This document shows positions 45,508 to 56,761 of a stretch of 64,000 bases of DNA, piece after piece. The notes below the pieces were generated by a model. The model worked only from the letters and a program-made list of their open reading frames with translations, was not told where the DNA came from and searched no databases. The position numbers were made by a program, and so were the translations under genes. Within the stretch, counting starts at the first letter, position 1. Each line of letters starts with the position of its first letter. The DNA comes from Nelumbo lutea (Eukaryota; Streptophyta; Magnoliopsida; Proteales; Nelumbonaceae). Where the stretch lies: assembly GCA_022828595.1 (NCBI GenBank), contig JAKGHH010000003.1:51821759-51885758 (forward strand). Reading direction: 5' to 3'.

Positions 45508-45530
45508 GCCTATACTGTTATAATTTGTGC
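44970..45530 (-). CDS. First coding exon of the zinc-knuckle/Plus3 gene
   Basis: 561-bp exon between acceptor GCTTTCAG (ending 45531) and donor GTAATTATA (from 44969). Translation likely begins at ATG 45507 (GGCATGG context). Encodes PEPVTLPKINIESSNGQ, QRGLNSDYGAGANAASRAEM and NPLSELVWSPRKGLSLKSAE, the family's conserved N-terminal block, plus a Gly-rich loop. Confidence 0.82.
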
Positions 45531-46655
45531 CTGAAAGCAACATGAAGAACATGTTTTCCATTGTACAAAGAGAGAAAGAAAAATAATGGAAATAAAAAAA
45601 AAAAAAGAAAGTGAACAGGTTTGCCTTAGACTAAAGTATCTCTCACAGCATTAGCTGAATATAGCTCTCATTTACTTATCACACTAAATAGTAGATAATG
45701 AGTAAGTAATGCTGGACAGAACATAATTGAAGCAGAAAGCCAGGATAGCCCATTCTCCTATGCCCATTGACAAGCCCAGCGAATGATCATTTCCTTTTGC
45801 CATACAAACAAAGTTCTTTGGATTCTTCAAAGTGTCACTAGGACTAACTAAAATTTTCATAATCACATGCATATGGGAATTGTTCATAAACAAGATAAGC
45901 TCTTCCTTGATAATCATCCCCAAGCATTTCACATAAAACCATAAAAATCCATTGTAGACTGACATCTTTTACCATTAAGATCCTGAATCACATCAAGAAT
46001 CTTCCTCTATATGGACCTAGCCCACAGTATTTACTGCACGAACACTCTCAGCCTCAAATCTGCATTCTCATGCTTGTCAGCCCAAGATTTTACCATTCAT
46101 CAAGCAATGACTCCTTCGAAGAAGTTATATAAGCATTACAAAACTAAAATAGATTCAGAAAGAACTATTGGCAATGCAGTAACGTTGATGTACTCCACTT
46201 AAACTTAGGACTAACAACGAAAGGTGTCCAAATGACAGAGTGAGATCCATTTTTTCTCTTTCTTATTTTCTTTCTTCAGCCTAAAGAAAACATTATGCAA
46301 TGGCAATAGTATTTGGGATGTACTTAACAACATGTTTAATATGTAGGTTAGTCCAACATAGCTATTTTTATAGGAAGGTCTAAGATTCCGCTTTTCTATA
46401 TACATAATTAATGGATTTCTGAGAAATATTTAAGGCCTATTACAAATTTCACTAAACTCTCATCTTCCAGCCATAAGAAATCCATTCATTGAACCTCATA
46501 AAGATATCCAATTTAATTTCTTTAAAATATGATTGAACAAATCCACCTCAGGATTCCATGCTAAAACTCAATATTGATCTTGAACACATCTACCTGGCTG
46601 ACTATTTTAGAACAAAAACTAAGGAAAAAGAAAAAAAAATGTTTACATATACATG

Positions 46656-46718
46656 CAGAATTCTACCCCATATAGTTGGGATAAAGCTTGGATGATAATG
46701 ATATACAAACAGAATTCT
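46656..46718. mobile_element. Short SINE/retroposon tail with 9-bp TSD
   Basis: CAGAATTCT occurs at 46656-46664 and 46710-46718. It flanks ACCCCATATAGTTGGGATAA, AGCTTGGATGATAATG and a short A-rich end. The CCATATAGTTGGGATAAGGCTT 3' motif is familiar from Au-type plant SINEs, from memory. This is an extreme 5' truncation (45 bp). Confidence 0.7.
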
Positions 46719-47537
46719 CTTCAAAGACTGCTATTAACTCAAGTTCTCGTACCAGGGCTACCCGCAAAACCCAATAACTGGGAACAGGATTCAACAAATT
46801 AAAAACACAACTCCTCAAACATAATCCTATTAGTATCTCAACTTTTCTTTGAGAATAGAAAAGAAACAACTCACATGGTTTTAGAAATGGAGCCTAACCA
46901 TTGCAATTAGGATATGCTTGAAACTTCTATGTCAGAATCCTTGAAGTTTGTAAACTAAGAGAAGGGAACAAAAAATGCATAGCATATAACCAGAAAAAAA
47001 AATTACGCGCAGAGGGAAAAAGAATAATACTAATGAAACTAAAATCCTACCAAAGAGGATGAAAAGAGGAACTCCGTTATCATCCAACGCAACGAAAGAA
47101 GTACCAAGGAGGACAGATAGAGATCATGAAGGAGCTATGAGCAAAGCCATTTCCAATTTAAGCATTACCCATTAAAGAAAAACGAGGATTTTCTTTAATG
47201 GGTATGTTACTCATGAAACTACAATCCCGCGAAAGAGAATGAAAAGAGTAACTTCATTATCATCCAACGCAATAAAAGGAGTACCACCTGAAACTTGAAA
47301 AAATCTAGAGAGAGATCATGAAGAAGGAATTATAAAATTCAAACTAAGCATACCCATTAAAGAAAAATGAGAATTTTGAAGTACCCAAATACCTTCTTTT
47401 AGTTTTCAATACCATAAAAACTTCATTTTCAAGCAACCTTATAGCCTGAAATCTTATATCCTACTGAGAACTTGGGGCTTGATATTTCTTTGTATATATT
47501 GAAAGAGAAACCAGAAAATTTTGCTCAGATAGATATA

Positions 47538-47559
47538 AGAGAGAGAGAGAGAGAGAGAG
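47538..47559. repeat. (GA)n microsatellite beside splice donor
   Basis: Eleven or so GA units directly downstream of the first-exon donor, that is a CT tract at the start of the 5' intron on the gene strand. Confidence 0.9.
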
Positions 47560-47570
47560 CGGGAGCTTAC

Positions 47571-47700
47571 TCTAGTTCTGGAGACTGGATTGTGGCATTG
47601 CGTCCCATAACGGTATAAACGAGAATTACGACTCCAACTTGAGTCCGGATCCGGAGTATCCACAATACATTACCCCCGTCAATTGAAAACATCTTCCCTA
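47571..47700 (-). other. Probable 5' non-coding exon with upstream ORF
   Basis: A consensus donor (AGA|GTAAGC) ends at 47571. Upstream, ATG 47692-47690 opens a frame (MFSIDGGNVLWILR) that reaches the donor in phase 2. Spliced to 45530 it would stop at 45518, 11 nt before the main ATG, making a 44-codon upstream ORF. The 5' end is inferred from the TATA box. Confidence 0.5.
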
Positions 47701-47723
47701 CTATGCAGACGATGAGATATTCT

Positions 47724-47730
47724 CTATATA
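47724..47730 (-). promoter_or_regulatory. Candidate TATA box of the zinc-knuckle gene
   Basis: The minus strand reads TATATAG about 30-40 bp upstream of the inferred first exon. Confidence 0.45.
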
Positions 47731-49606
47731 CGGTTCCGATAAATATCAGTAGAGTTCTCGTGGGCAGAACTCCTCCAATTTCAAATTACAATACTTCCCT
47801 GTTTGGGAGGATAAGCATCGGCCACGTGGTTACACTGTTACCAGTAAACGGTCGACTAATGTACATCCCTTTCACATATATTAACGTCCTCTTAACTCTT
47901 GAGAAATATGTACTCCTTTGGTCCACACCGTTGGATGGTGTGACCAAGATTCATGAATCTCTAAGAAAACTCTTCATGCACATTCATGAATCTCTCAGAA
48001 AACACATCATCCACATGCAAGAGTTGCCCAACAAATTGACATGCAGATAAATAGTAGTTCCTTTTTTCAAGTTTTTCTTTGTTACAGATAGGTGTGCACA
48101 AACTATGATAATGATAGTAAATTATATATTTTTAAACTTTTCTATATTTTTATAATTTATTTATCACAATTATTTTTGTTTAATATGATAAATATATTAT
48201 AGATGTATCTAAATGTTTTTACATTTTTTTATAATTTTTATATTTTTATTTTCATTTTATTTTAATTTTTATTAGGGTAGGTTTTTTAAACTACCCTTAT
48301 GGTTTAGCTAATTGATTAAGTGTACTCTTACTATTTGAAAATTGATTAATGTTATCCCTATTATTTTTGACAATTGACTAATACTTCCTTTACCGTTAGC
48401 ACCCCTTAATATTTCATTAACAAAAAAACAAAAAAGACTATTTTATCTTTTATTTTTCTTTAAAATTTCAAAATAAAACAAAAGAAAAAAAGAAAGAGAG
48501 AGAGCATACATGTCTAGATATTGCCTTTACCTTTCTCTAGTTTTTACAGTATAGAAATCAGCTCTGGTTCCATCACTGCTTTCTTCTTCCCAACTGCAAC
48601 TGCGAGACACCGACCAAGAGAAAAATCTGGAAGTGAAATTAGGGGGGTTTCTTGATACTAGGCCCAAGCATCGATGGTATTTAACTTGCCTCGTGTCTGA
48701 CTGTCTGTATTTAAGGGGATTTGAGACATTTTTTAAGGGGAACAAAATCATAAATTTCCTTTTCTTCAACAAAATGTTTTTTATAATAACACATAATTCA
48801 ACATGAAAATTTATCCACCCATTTTACATTGAAACCAGGGGAGCTTAATGGGACTCATTTTTGGAAATAACAAGAGTGATGGATAAAAAAAAAATCCTGC
48901 TAAAATATTCGAGTTAATATTTTTTTTTTCGTTTTTTATAATAAAACATTATTTTCAAAATAAATTAAAATGGTGGAAAATAAAGCTTTTTGTTACAAAA
49001 AGGTGATTGACAATGAATCCATGATGGTGGGTCTCATGTTTAGCCAAAGCTTCTCTCTCAATGGACGAATGACCAAAGATTTTTTTAGGCACTTGTACCA
49101 AATTTCTTTGGCATTTAATTGCAAAATTTGTGATCTGAGCTCACATCAGATGGTGGGGTCACAATCACTAAAGTGGGTTCACCCAGCTGTGACATGGGTC
49201 CAAAAGGAATAGCTTTTGGAATTAATATTCCCACCCAAACTGATCATTACATCATGGTAATGGGTAATCAACCAATCAATGGTCCTGAGTATACTCAAGG
49301 CAGGTAGGTTAGGTAAGCTCTCTTTTTCCCACAAATATTTTGAAGCAGATACAAAATTTGCACCTAACTTAGATTTATATATCTGTTTTTGTTTTTGTTT
49401 TACCATGAATTCATGAGTTGCATTCCTTTCTGACACAAAATTTACATTTCTTGTCAGATCTGCATTCATTGGCAATGCAAATTTTTTATTCTAAAAATTA
49501 AAGCAAAATTTGTACCACCTTTCTCCTCCCCTAATTTTATCCTATATAAAGTAATTAGGGACATCAATTTATTCCATGTTTTACTCTTAGAAAGAAATCT
49601 CCTTCC
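47731..49606. other. Upstream intergenic DNA, AT-rich
   Basis: A short direct repeat (ATTCATGAATCTCT.AGAAAAC) lies at 47950 and 47983. 48060-48290 is strongly AT-rich. 48280-48420 (GGGTAGGTTTTTTAAACTAC, then ACCGTTAGCACCCC) resembles the end of a TIR element without a visible partner. No gene recognised. Confidence 0.5.
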
Positions 49607-49826
49607 TACCTTTCATTTGGAAAGAATACAAATACAAAAATGTATAGTGCAGAAACATACAAAATAATATAAAATACAAGGTTTTGCACTCTAGATATTT
49701 GTATTTATGGCTCAGTTTGAAAAGAGTATAAATATAAATATATACAGTACAAATAAATATAAAATAATACAAAATATATAATGTTTTGCATTCTACAAAT
49801 TTACATTTATACTCTTTCCAAACTGA
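49607..49826. mobile_element. Tandem Tourist-like MITEs
   Basis: The right unit (49709-49826) starts GGCTCAGTTTGAAAAGAGTA and ends ACTCTTTCCAAACTGA. It is preceded by a second copy (about 49614-49708) with AAAGAATACAAATAC and ATTTGTATTTAT ends. The body motif TATAGTGCA, TACAAAATAAT matches 720-929 and 1250-1360. Confidence 0.7.
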
Positions 49827-52800
49827 AACAAACAAATTTAAAACTAAAGCAAAACAAAATCTACACCTCAGCCCATTTACCCCCATGCATTTACACTAGT
49901 GCAAATGAATTTTACACCGCAAACAAACAGAGCCCCAAGGATCGTATAAGCATGACATGAGGTATCCAATTAGTCTGAATCTAAGGCTATTAAGAAAGAT
50001 ATTATCAACATGTGGGTGGTTTAAGATAGGATGTGTATGAATTATTTATGGGGCATTTCCATAAATGCCCCATAAATCACAAGGTTTATGGGTTGAACCG
50101 GATCACAAGGATATGGAAAATCACAAGGTTTTTAAAATCGGATCAGACAGGGAATCGTTTTGGGTCCAATTCCTGGGTTGAACGGTTTGGTCCAAATAGA
50201 TGGCCTATTCAGACAAAAAAATAAAAAATAAATAAAAACACAAAAAATGGCCAAAAACTATTCCCAGGTTGAATGATTTAATGGTTCGACTGTCCAAGTC
50301 AATGATTCACTGACTAAATCAATGGTTTTTGACAAAAAAAAATTGGTTTTGAGGTTAAACGGAACCGATCAAGTAATCGATTCCCGGTTTTTTCAGTCCT
50401 GTTTTGAAAACATTGGTTGATCATGCCCTTTAATGCCTAAACTTGCAAATGACCTCAACAATATCCTTTTTTTTCTCATTTTTTTGGTTTGTTGTTATAC
50501 GTGCATTGTACATGCTTGATGGTTGGTTCAGAAATGCACATTGCACATGCCTGATCACTAGCCGAAACCGGATTCAGTCAATGCAAAGCCCATTGAACAG
50601 CCATCATAGCTTTGCATTGAGAATATCTCCCCAAAAAATAAAGCATAGAAGTACAGAGATGTTCCTGATGCAAGGCTGTAAAAGCTGTTCGAATAGTGTT
50701 CGAACGGGCCTTGCACTGATTGAAGCCGATCTCTCACTAGCCTTCTTCTTTCTGCACCTAGAATTAATGAAAAAAGAGTTCGACCAGTGGGAGGCACGTT
50801 CCATGAGAATATATATCTCTCCTACTGAAGCTTAATTATTAGATATTAGAGGGAGTAGCAACTCAGGTTCGGGTTGGAAAATGTCAACCCTTGGATGCAA
50901 CCCATTAAAAAAAATCGAGTTGAGAACAGACAATCCAGACATGGACAATCATAATATCCAAGTTGGGTTGCTCAAGATCCAGCTCCGGCTTGGGTGTGTT
51001 AATTTGGCTTATTTGGTTCAGTAACCCAATTGGATTATCTAAATAAGTGTATATGTATGTGTATGCACCTAGAGTTAGATTAATCAGTGTTGTAAGACTC
51101 GGACCGGACCAAATGGTCGAATGGTGACTTTTTTCGGATCTTGGTTAAATGACATTTTTCACGAATTAAATAGACCAACTGCCAAATTACCCAGTAAAAT
51201 CGTGACCTATTGAGCATTTCAGTTTTTAGTCCGGTCCAAGTCTTATTGTAAGGAGGTGTTTGGCGCACTAGGTGCATTTGGGGTTTGCAGGAAGCTTAAA
51301 AGATCAATTAAAAAATGCTTTTCCCATTTGATATTACGTAGAAGGAAAGAGCTTAAGGTGAGTGTGTGCAAAGATCGGAAAAACCAAAAATCAACAAACT
51401 TCAAATGAATCTTTTGGTCTTTCTTATGCTGAAAATAGCTTTTCCAGCTATTGTTAACAGCGTGGTGGATTAGGATGCAAGGGCCTGTTTGGTGTGTCTT
51501 TCTGCGTGGTCTTTCGGCTGTTTATAAGCCGGGCAAACTGATTTTCGGTCTATTTTCGTTTGGTTCGCAGAAGATCTAGCCACCAAAAGTTGGAACGCTT
51601 AAAAGATGTGAGAATCTCATTTTGGGCTGATTTCAGGAAGCTCCAAATGAAGCTTTTTGCATCTTTCACGTTTTATTCTTGTGCGAAAAAATGTATGAAA
51701 AGATGCGCATATGCCAAACTAGCTTTGGGCTGATCAGATCTTCATGAAAAAGCTCAATGTGCTTTTTGACTCTCAAAATTACCAAGAGATCTTCCCAAAA
51801 AATATGTTAAACCGGCATCTTTAAAGATAAAACCCCAAAAACACACTTAATGTATTTTCTCATCTATTGAGCTGTTGAGAGATCAACATAGAAAAAACTT
51901 GCCAAACAACCTCTAATTTAAGAAAGGAAAAGATTGGATCTTGTGGTGCAGAAAGATGTAAGAAAGGACAATCATTAATAGATGAGTGTATCCCATCTTC
52001 AACATCTCCAATGGCTACAAAGTACATCACTGCACAGAGAAAAAGGAGAAGAGTCCCTTCCATGTTGTCTTGAAAGCTAGGGACAATCCATGAGCCACAA
52101 ACTTGTGGTGCTGTAGACAAGTCCAGAGATTGTCTTTTTCACATTCAAAAGTTCTGATAAGGCTGGTGATTGTGAATTCTAATGGCTGAATTTCCACAAA
52201 TATAGCCTGTGGGTATTCTGAATTATAGCCATAGCTAGCAGCCAGCATAATTGCAATTAAAAGGGGTTACGGCCACATATTTGATGATTAGCCAAATCCT
52301 GAGGTACATCTTTGGTCCCATGTGCCCTCGCTGTTACATCACTGGCCTCATGTCTGGAAAGTAAAAGAGTGAGACCACACAACAACCTATGATGAACCAC
52401 ATATTCTGTCAAGTACCAAATCCTTGTCTGTGGATATTGCTGGGTAGAAATGGATTTGAATTCCATTTCTGGCCACACTTTGATTCCATTAAAATAACCA
52501 GCCTTCTAGGTGTTTCAAAAACAGATTTTACATCACTAAGCCTCTCCCTAAGCCTCTCCCTTAGTAAGTTAGTAGTCTTGGGACATGTTTAGAAGCCTTA
52601 GGTCTATACCTCTCATTAGATGATCCTATTGAGATATTTAAAAGAGAGTATTTTATTTTATTTTTTTCTCTTCACAGTATGTATCTAACCAGCTGTTGCA
52701 AGTTGAAGAGGTCAGAAGAACTAGAACAACAATGATATGGATATCTAGGTAGCAGAAATGATTTAAGCGTTTCTAATTTAAGTTGATATGATAGTAATAA

Positions 52801-52835
52801 ACAGTACAGAATCGCCAAACAGGATTAATTCGTAC
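49827..52835. other. Intergenic DNA with decayed repeats
   Basis: 50050-50430 and 51080-51250 contain GGATCAGACAGG, GGACCGGACCAAATGGTCGA-type text common in plant non-autonomous repeats, without clear ends. Open frames of 60-130 codons here show no domain. The hairpin at 50606-50679 is listed separately. Confidence 0.45.
50606..50679. repeat. Hairpin A (24-nt arms)
   Basis: Left arm ATAGCTTTGCATTGAGAATA plus TCTC; right arm, reversed, ACAGCCTTGCATCAGGAACA plus TCTC. The loop is 26 nt. The same arm sequence occurs in hairpin B at 53839-53900. Confidence 0.7.
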
Positions 52836-52885
52836 AGCTGACACCATATAGTCGGAATAAGGCTTAAATGATGATGATAATGATG
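52836..52885. mobile_element. SINE-like tail (second copy)
   Basis: ACCATATAGTCGGAATAAGG, then CTTAAATGATGATGATAATG. The same 3' motif as 46656-46718, with flanking ACAGC on both sides (about 52838 and 52891) as a possible short duplication. Confidence 0.5.
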
Positions 52886-54279
52886 AACAGCATATATCTA
52901 AGTTTGATTAGATTATCATCTTAGAGTTGTTGATTCCTAAGATAATTGTAGTTATCTCTTTGAACATGGCTAAAAAATTAAATAAAAGTTAAGAGAGTAA
53001 AGAAAATAGTCAAGTGAATGTTTAATTAGAGATAAATGGAGATTCAATCACTTATAAGGACTTTTCCTAGCATGATGGTCAGTATAATATTCACATATTG
53101 ATATGGTCAATGGTATTTCATCAGCAAATGTTCATATATAGTTTATCAAAGCCATAACCAATTAAATGATTATTAGTAATTCTTTTTTCTTTAAAAAAAA
53201 TAATTGAAAGAAAAGTTTTCAATATATATCATCAAATATTTAGGCTTTAAATCAACATCATCAACAATTCATACAATTCACACTCAGACAGAGAGAGAGG
53301 TAATGTTCGTGATGATTCTTTTTTGTATATATAGAAGAGAGAAGTTGGCTCTCAAATTTCTTACTTCTTGGTTTGTTCCCTTCTAATTTTACTCCTTCCG
53401 GCTGCATTTGGAAATGATACAAATAAGTGTGAATGCAAATATGTAGAATGTGAAATGGTTTATATAAAAAATTGTAAAGTTGGGTTAGTTTTGCATTTAC
53501 AAATTTACCTTCTTACCAAACAGACTTTTAGCTGTAATAGATGCAAATATGAATTTCAATAAAGCATATGTTCTTTTTTTTTTTAACAATAACCCACTTG
53601 AATGAAAATTTACTTCTTTTTTATTGATGTACTTTTACATCTTATTGTCAATTTAAATATGCATTGGTCATTCATTTGTCAATACATAAATGTAATGTTG
53701 CCAAATATAGGCAAAAGTGAACCAGAGTGCAAATTTACCCGGAACTGGGATTTACACTCCATTTGCATCATTTCCAAACACAGCCTCCATGTATTTCATC
53801 TTTATTAGAGTATGGATCTTCCACCCACAACCTGACAACAGCTGTGCATTAGGAATATCTCAGTTTTCATTCATAGGGAGATGTTCCCAATGCACGGCTG
53901 TAGTGTCTTGTAGGTACATGCATGTCGATAGTGTTTTTGTTGGTAGTAGATCTGAACTACCTTTAAAGTTGTTCTTCTCAATTGGTTGCCATTTGCTTTT
54001 CATGTGTAATAAACATGCCATGTGTGAGCACCCCCATGTAGTTCACTTGGAGGTTGATATGGAACCACCACCCATCATTTGGTTAAATTGGGAGTGATGG
54101 ATTACGGATGCAAATGGATTAGATTGGATTTGAGCTTGAATTCAGCTTGACTCAAAAGCTTAGATGTTTGAGTTCTGCTCAGCTTGAGCTCAATAGTTAG
54201 TCGAGCTTTACATAAAAAATAAAAATTATTTATTATTATGCATATAAAAATTAAAAATATCATATTTGAATCCCTCTTT
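52886..54279. other. Intergenic DNA with MITE-like repeats
   Basis: 53400-53560 (GCATTTGGAAATGATACAAA to TTACCAAACAGACTT) and 53700-53790 look like diverged members of the TACAAAT-rich MITE group. No gene recognised. 54115-54205 has Ser/Leu-type repeats CTTGAGCTC/GAGCTTGAA like those at 56.0-56.5 kb. Confidence 0.45.
53839..53900. repeat. Hairpin B (23-nt arms)
   Basis: Left arm CAGCTGTGCATTAGGAATAT plus CTC; right arm, reversed, CAGCCGTGCATTGGGAACAT plus CTC. 16-nt loop. 20 of 23 arm positions pair. Related to hairpin A. Confidence 0.75.
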
Positions 54280-54470
54280 TCAATGCTTAATGGAAGAGGG
54301 AGCCCCAATGAGCACTTTGGTATTCGGCCTGGTCGACAAGTAATAATACCCTTGCTTGTGCTTCTTCAGCTGGAGAAATTGCCTAAGCATCGATAGGGTG
54401 ATCTCTATCTCCTTAAGGGTACAGTAGCAGAGCAGCCCGACCAAATACCGAAACGAGTTTGACATCAACT
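54280..54470 (-). pseudogene. Fragment of a gypsy extra-ORF-like protein
   Basis: The minus frame reads SNSFRYLVGLLCYCTLKEIE, TLSMLRQFLQLKKHKQGYYY, LSTRPNTKVLIGAPSSIKH. The spacing of NSFR...YYLSxRPxxKLLxG parallels NSIRNLV...YYLSPRPGFKLL in the antisense ORFs of Gypsy-1 and -2. Probably a relic of that protein family from another subfamily; short, so moderate confidence. Confidence 0.5.
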
Positions 54471-56030
54471 AAACAGGCAGAACCCGGTACCACCTCAACA
54501 CTGCCACTACCCCAAGGTAATCTCTAATTGCCTCTCACTCGTATAGATTAAGGTAAAAATCTCTCTCTATTTTGTAACACACACAACTATAAGTTTAACT
54601 ATTAACTTTCCAATTTTTTGAATATCAACAAAATTTTATTGATTTTTTTGAATTTCTTGTTGATGAGATCAATGACAAGTTTTAACATCTTTCCCTAAGT
54701 TCTCTATATTTTTTCTTGGCAAAACTAGTGAAATATTTCTAAAACTTCCCCATTTCTTCATGGCAAAATATCCACCAAAAGTGAAGCCACAACCTTGGTT
54801 GAATGAGCAGAGTTAAATCAAGGGAAATAGGAGAATTGTAAAGTAGGAAATAAAGATATAGGATAATTGAGAGTCTCACCAGTGTCACCACAAAGTGGAG
54901 GGAAAACATTTATCATCCATTCATCGTCTTATAAAGAGAGAATTCAAAGAAATCCCTATCATATCTCTTGAAATACTAATTTATTAAGGCATGACTATTC
55001 ATAATAAAATCTTCTAAACATAGAATAAAGATAAATCTAAATACCTTATATATTCAATCAAATATTTTAACTAAAATTTTTTTTTGAACTTGTTCTATTG
55101 CTAGATCTCATTAGCTGTTAAACCAACTATTTGAAAGTTGAAAGCCTAAGTATTATCCATACCAAAGCCTTTCTAGCTTTAACTAGTCGCCTCAATGTTG
55201 GGAAAGATTTTTGCATCAAATGGAGTTTTGACAAAGGCTGTAAGCTTTCTGCAATTTTTTGAGTTAAATATATCACAAGTTGATATCTTCAAAAAATCAA
55301 ACATGTTATTGAGTTGCAAATGTCCACTAAAAGAGCAGCCCAGTACACGAGGCTCTTGCCAATGCAGGGTTTGGGAAGGGATGTCACAACCTTACCCTTG
55401 CATATAGAGTTGCATATGTCCACTATTAGTACTTATTTTCAAGCAATAGTTCTTCATGCAATTAGGTGACTTCAAGTTTCATCTAAGCAATCATGGATAG
55501 GAAAAAAAGCTAATTCATTTCCCGCTCCTTTTCAAATAGGAAATTGACCACAATAAACTTCTAATTGCTTTAGAACTAAGACAAACCTATAGAACCTATA
55601 AAGGCACTTAAATAATGACTCTAATCTTACAATAACTTTTAATAACCCATTACTAATCCTTCTAAAACTAAACAAACCAAAGATAATTCTAAGATGTACC
55701 AAAAAAAAAACTTAAAAATAAGACTGAAATCTCACATAGATTAACTCCCTATTAGTATAACCATTATAACTCTCCCAAAACACATGAAATATACAAATAT
55801 ATTGGTCTAATTGGATAGATAATTCAATAGACTATTTAATGACACCAAAATCAAGTAAAACAAATAAATTTTGTCCTCTAAAATTAGGCTGAAAGAAAAG
55901 GGATGTGATTAGAACCTTAACTTTCAATATTCTCTCTAAAGAAGAGACTTAAACTATTCATGACCATCCAAGATGATTAACCTCATTGCCAAGATAGTAA
56001 TGAATTAGATCTGATGGATATGACTAGGGG
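54471..56030. other. Intergenic DNA, nothing recognised
   Basis: AT-rich sequence with no ORF of note, no repeat boundary and no RNA gene seen. Confidence 0.5.
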
Positions 56031-56540
56031 TGGCCAAAAGTCGAGTTGCTCATGAGTTGTTCGAGCTCGGCTCGTGAAAAGCTCAACACGGCTTGGTCTA
56101 AACCGAGCTTCGAAACGAACTCGAGCCTAATATATAAGCTCATTTGCTAGTCGAGCAGAGCTTGAGCTTAATAAAGCTTGGCTCATGAGGCTCGCGAGCC
56201 TAATCGAATGTGTGCATAGGGTGTCACCTCGGCCACTAAGGGAGACCTCAACTCGGCACCTCGGCCACTAAAGAAGACCTCGGCTCAACACCTCAACAAT
56301 TGAGGAGACCTCAACTCGACACTTCACCTGATAGGGAAACCTCAGCTCGACACTTCAACAATTGAGGGAGACCTCAGCTCGGCACTTCAGCAATTAAGGG
56401 AGACCTGCAATCAAAGGTAGCCGAGCCGAGCTCAAACTTCCGAGCTTTTGACTCGAGTCGAGCTCGAACTCAAGTTTCTAATTCGAATCGAGCTCGAGTC
56501 TAATAGTTTATTTGGCTTGGATCAGCTCGATGAACTGACT
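56031..56540. mobile_element. Low-copy repeat of the GGGGTGGCCAA/GAGCTCG type
   Basis: Starts AGGGGTGGCCAAAAGTCGAG. Its two sides are rich in complementary CGAGCTCGGCTCG / GAGCCGAGCTC words, so it can fold back on itself. It encloses a 32-bp tandem repeat (56226-56410). Plant genomes hold many such elements; I do not assign a class. Confidence 0.5.
56226..56410. repeat. ~32-bp tandem repeat, six units
   Basis: Units of the form ACCTCGGCCACTAAGGGAGA, then CCTCAACTCGGC, with 31-32-bp spacing and up to a third of positions varying. Later units have TTCAACAATTGAGG in place of TCGGCCACTAAGG. Confidence 0.85.
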
Positions 56541-56598
56541 ACCGCTAAAGATTACACATAAAAAAAAAAAGGCACCGAATTATACCTCTCTAAGGCAA

Positions 56599-56761
56599 CA
56601 CTATTATAAGCGATTTTGTGGGAGTTACAAGCGGTCACCAAAACTGCCACTATTTCTTTTAGTGACTAGTGTATTAGCAGCAGATTGGTGACTACCAGTC
56701 AAACTTCTAGCGGTAGTTTTGAGAACCTTTAGCAACAGTTTTAAGGTGTTTATTTGTAGTG
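56599..56761. mobile_element. CACTA-like MITE, 163 bp
   Basis: Left end CACTATTATAAGCGATTTTG; right end reversed CACTACAAATAAACACCTTA. Subterminal words GCGGTCACCAAAACTGCC, CTAGCGGTAGTTTTGAGAAC and TAGCAACAGTTTTAAGG are typical of small CACTA derivatives in plants. No clean 3-bp TSD. Confidence 0.65.

Larger units (their letters stand above)
45531..47570 (-). other. Probable 2-kb 5' intron
   Basis: Between the presumed non-coding exon 1 and the first coding exon. Contains a short retroposon tail with TSD (46656-46718). A frame at 45770-45800 reads NDHSLGLSMGIG, faintly like the DLGLALG motif at the start of related proteins, but no donor of the right phase follows. The pair 47039-47190 and 47215-47360 is a diverged direct repeat (AACTCCGTTATCATCCAACG, GAGAGATCATGAAG, ACCCATTAAAGAAAAA). 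Confidence 0.5.

Noticed and set aside
45684..45965. Frame with NDHSLGLSMG as an N-terminal coding exon
   Set aside because: No donor of the required phase follows, and the conserved N-terminal block is already present in the exon at 44970-45530.
50443..50835. 130-codon + frame as a small gene
   Set aside because: It spans hairpin A and repeat-like sequence. No domain, no supporting splice or promoter signals.
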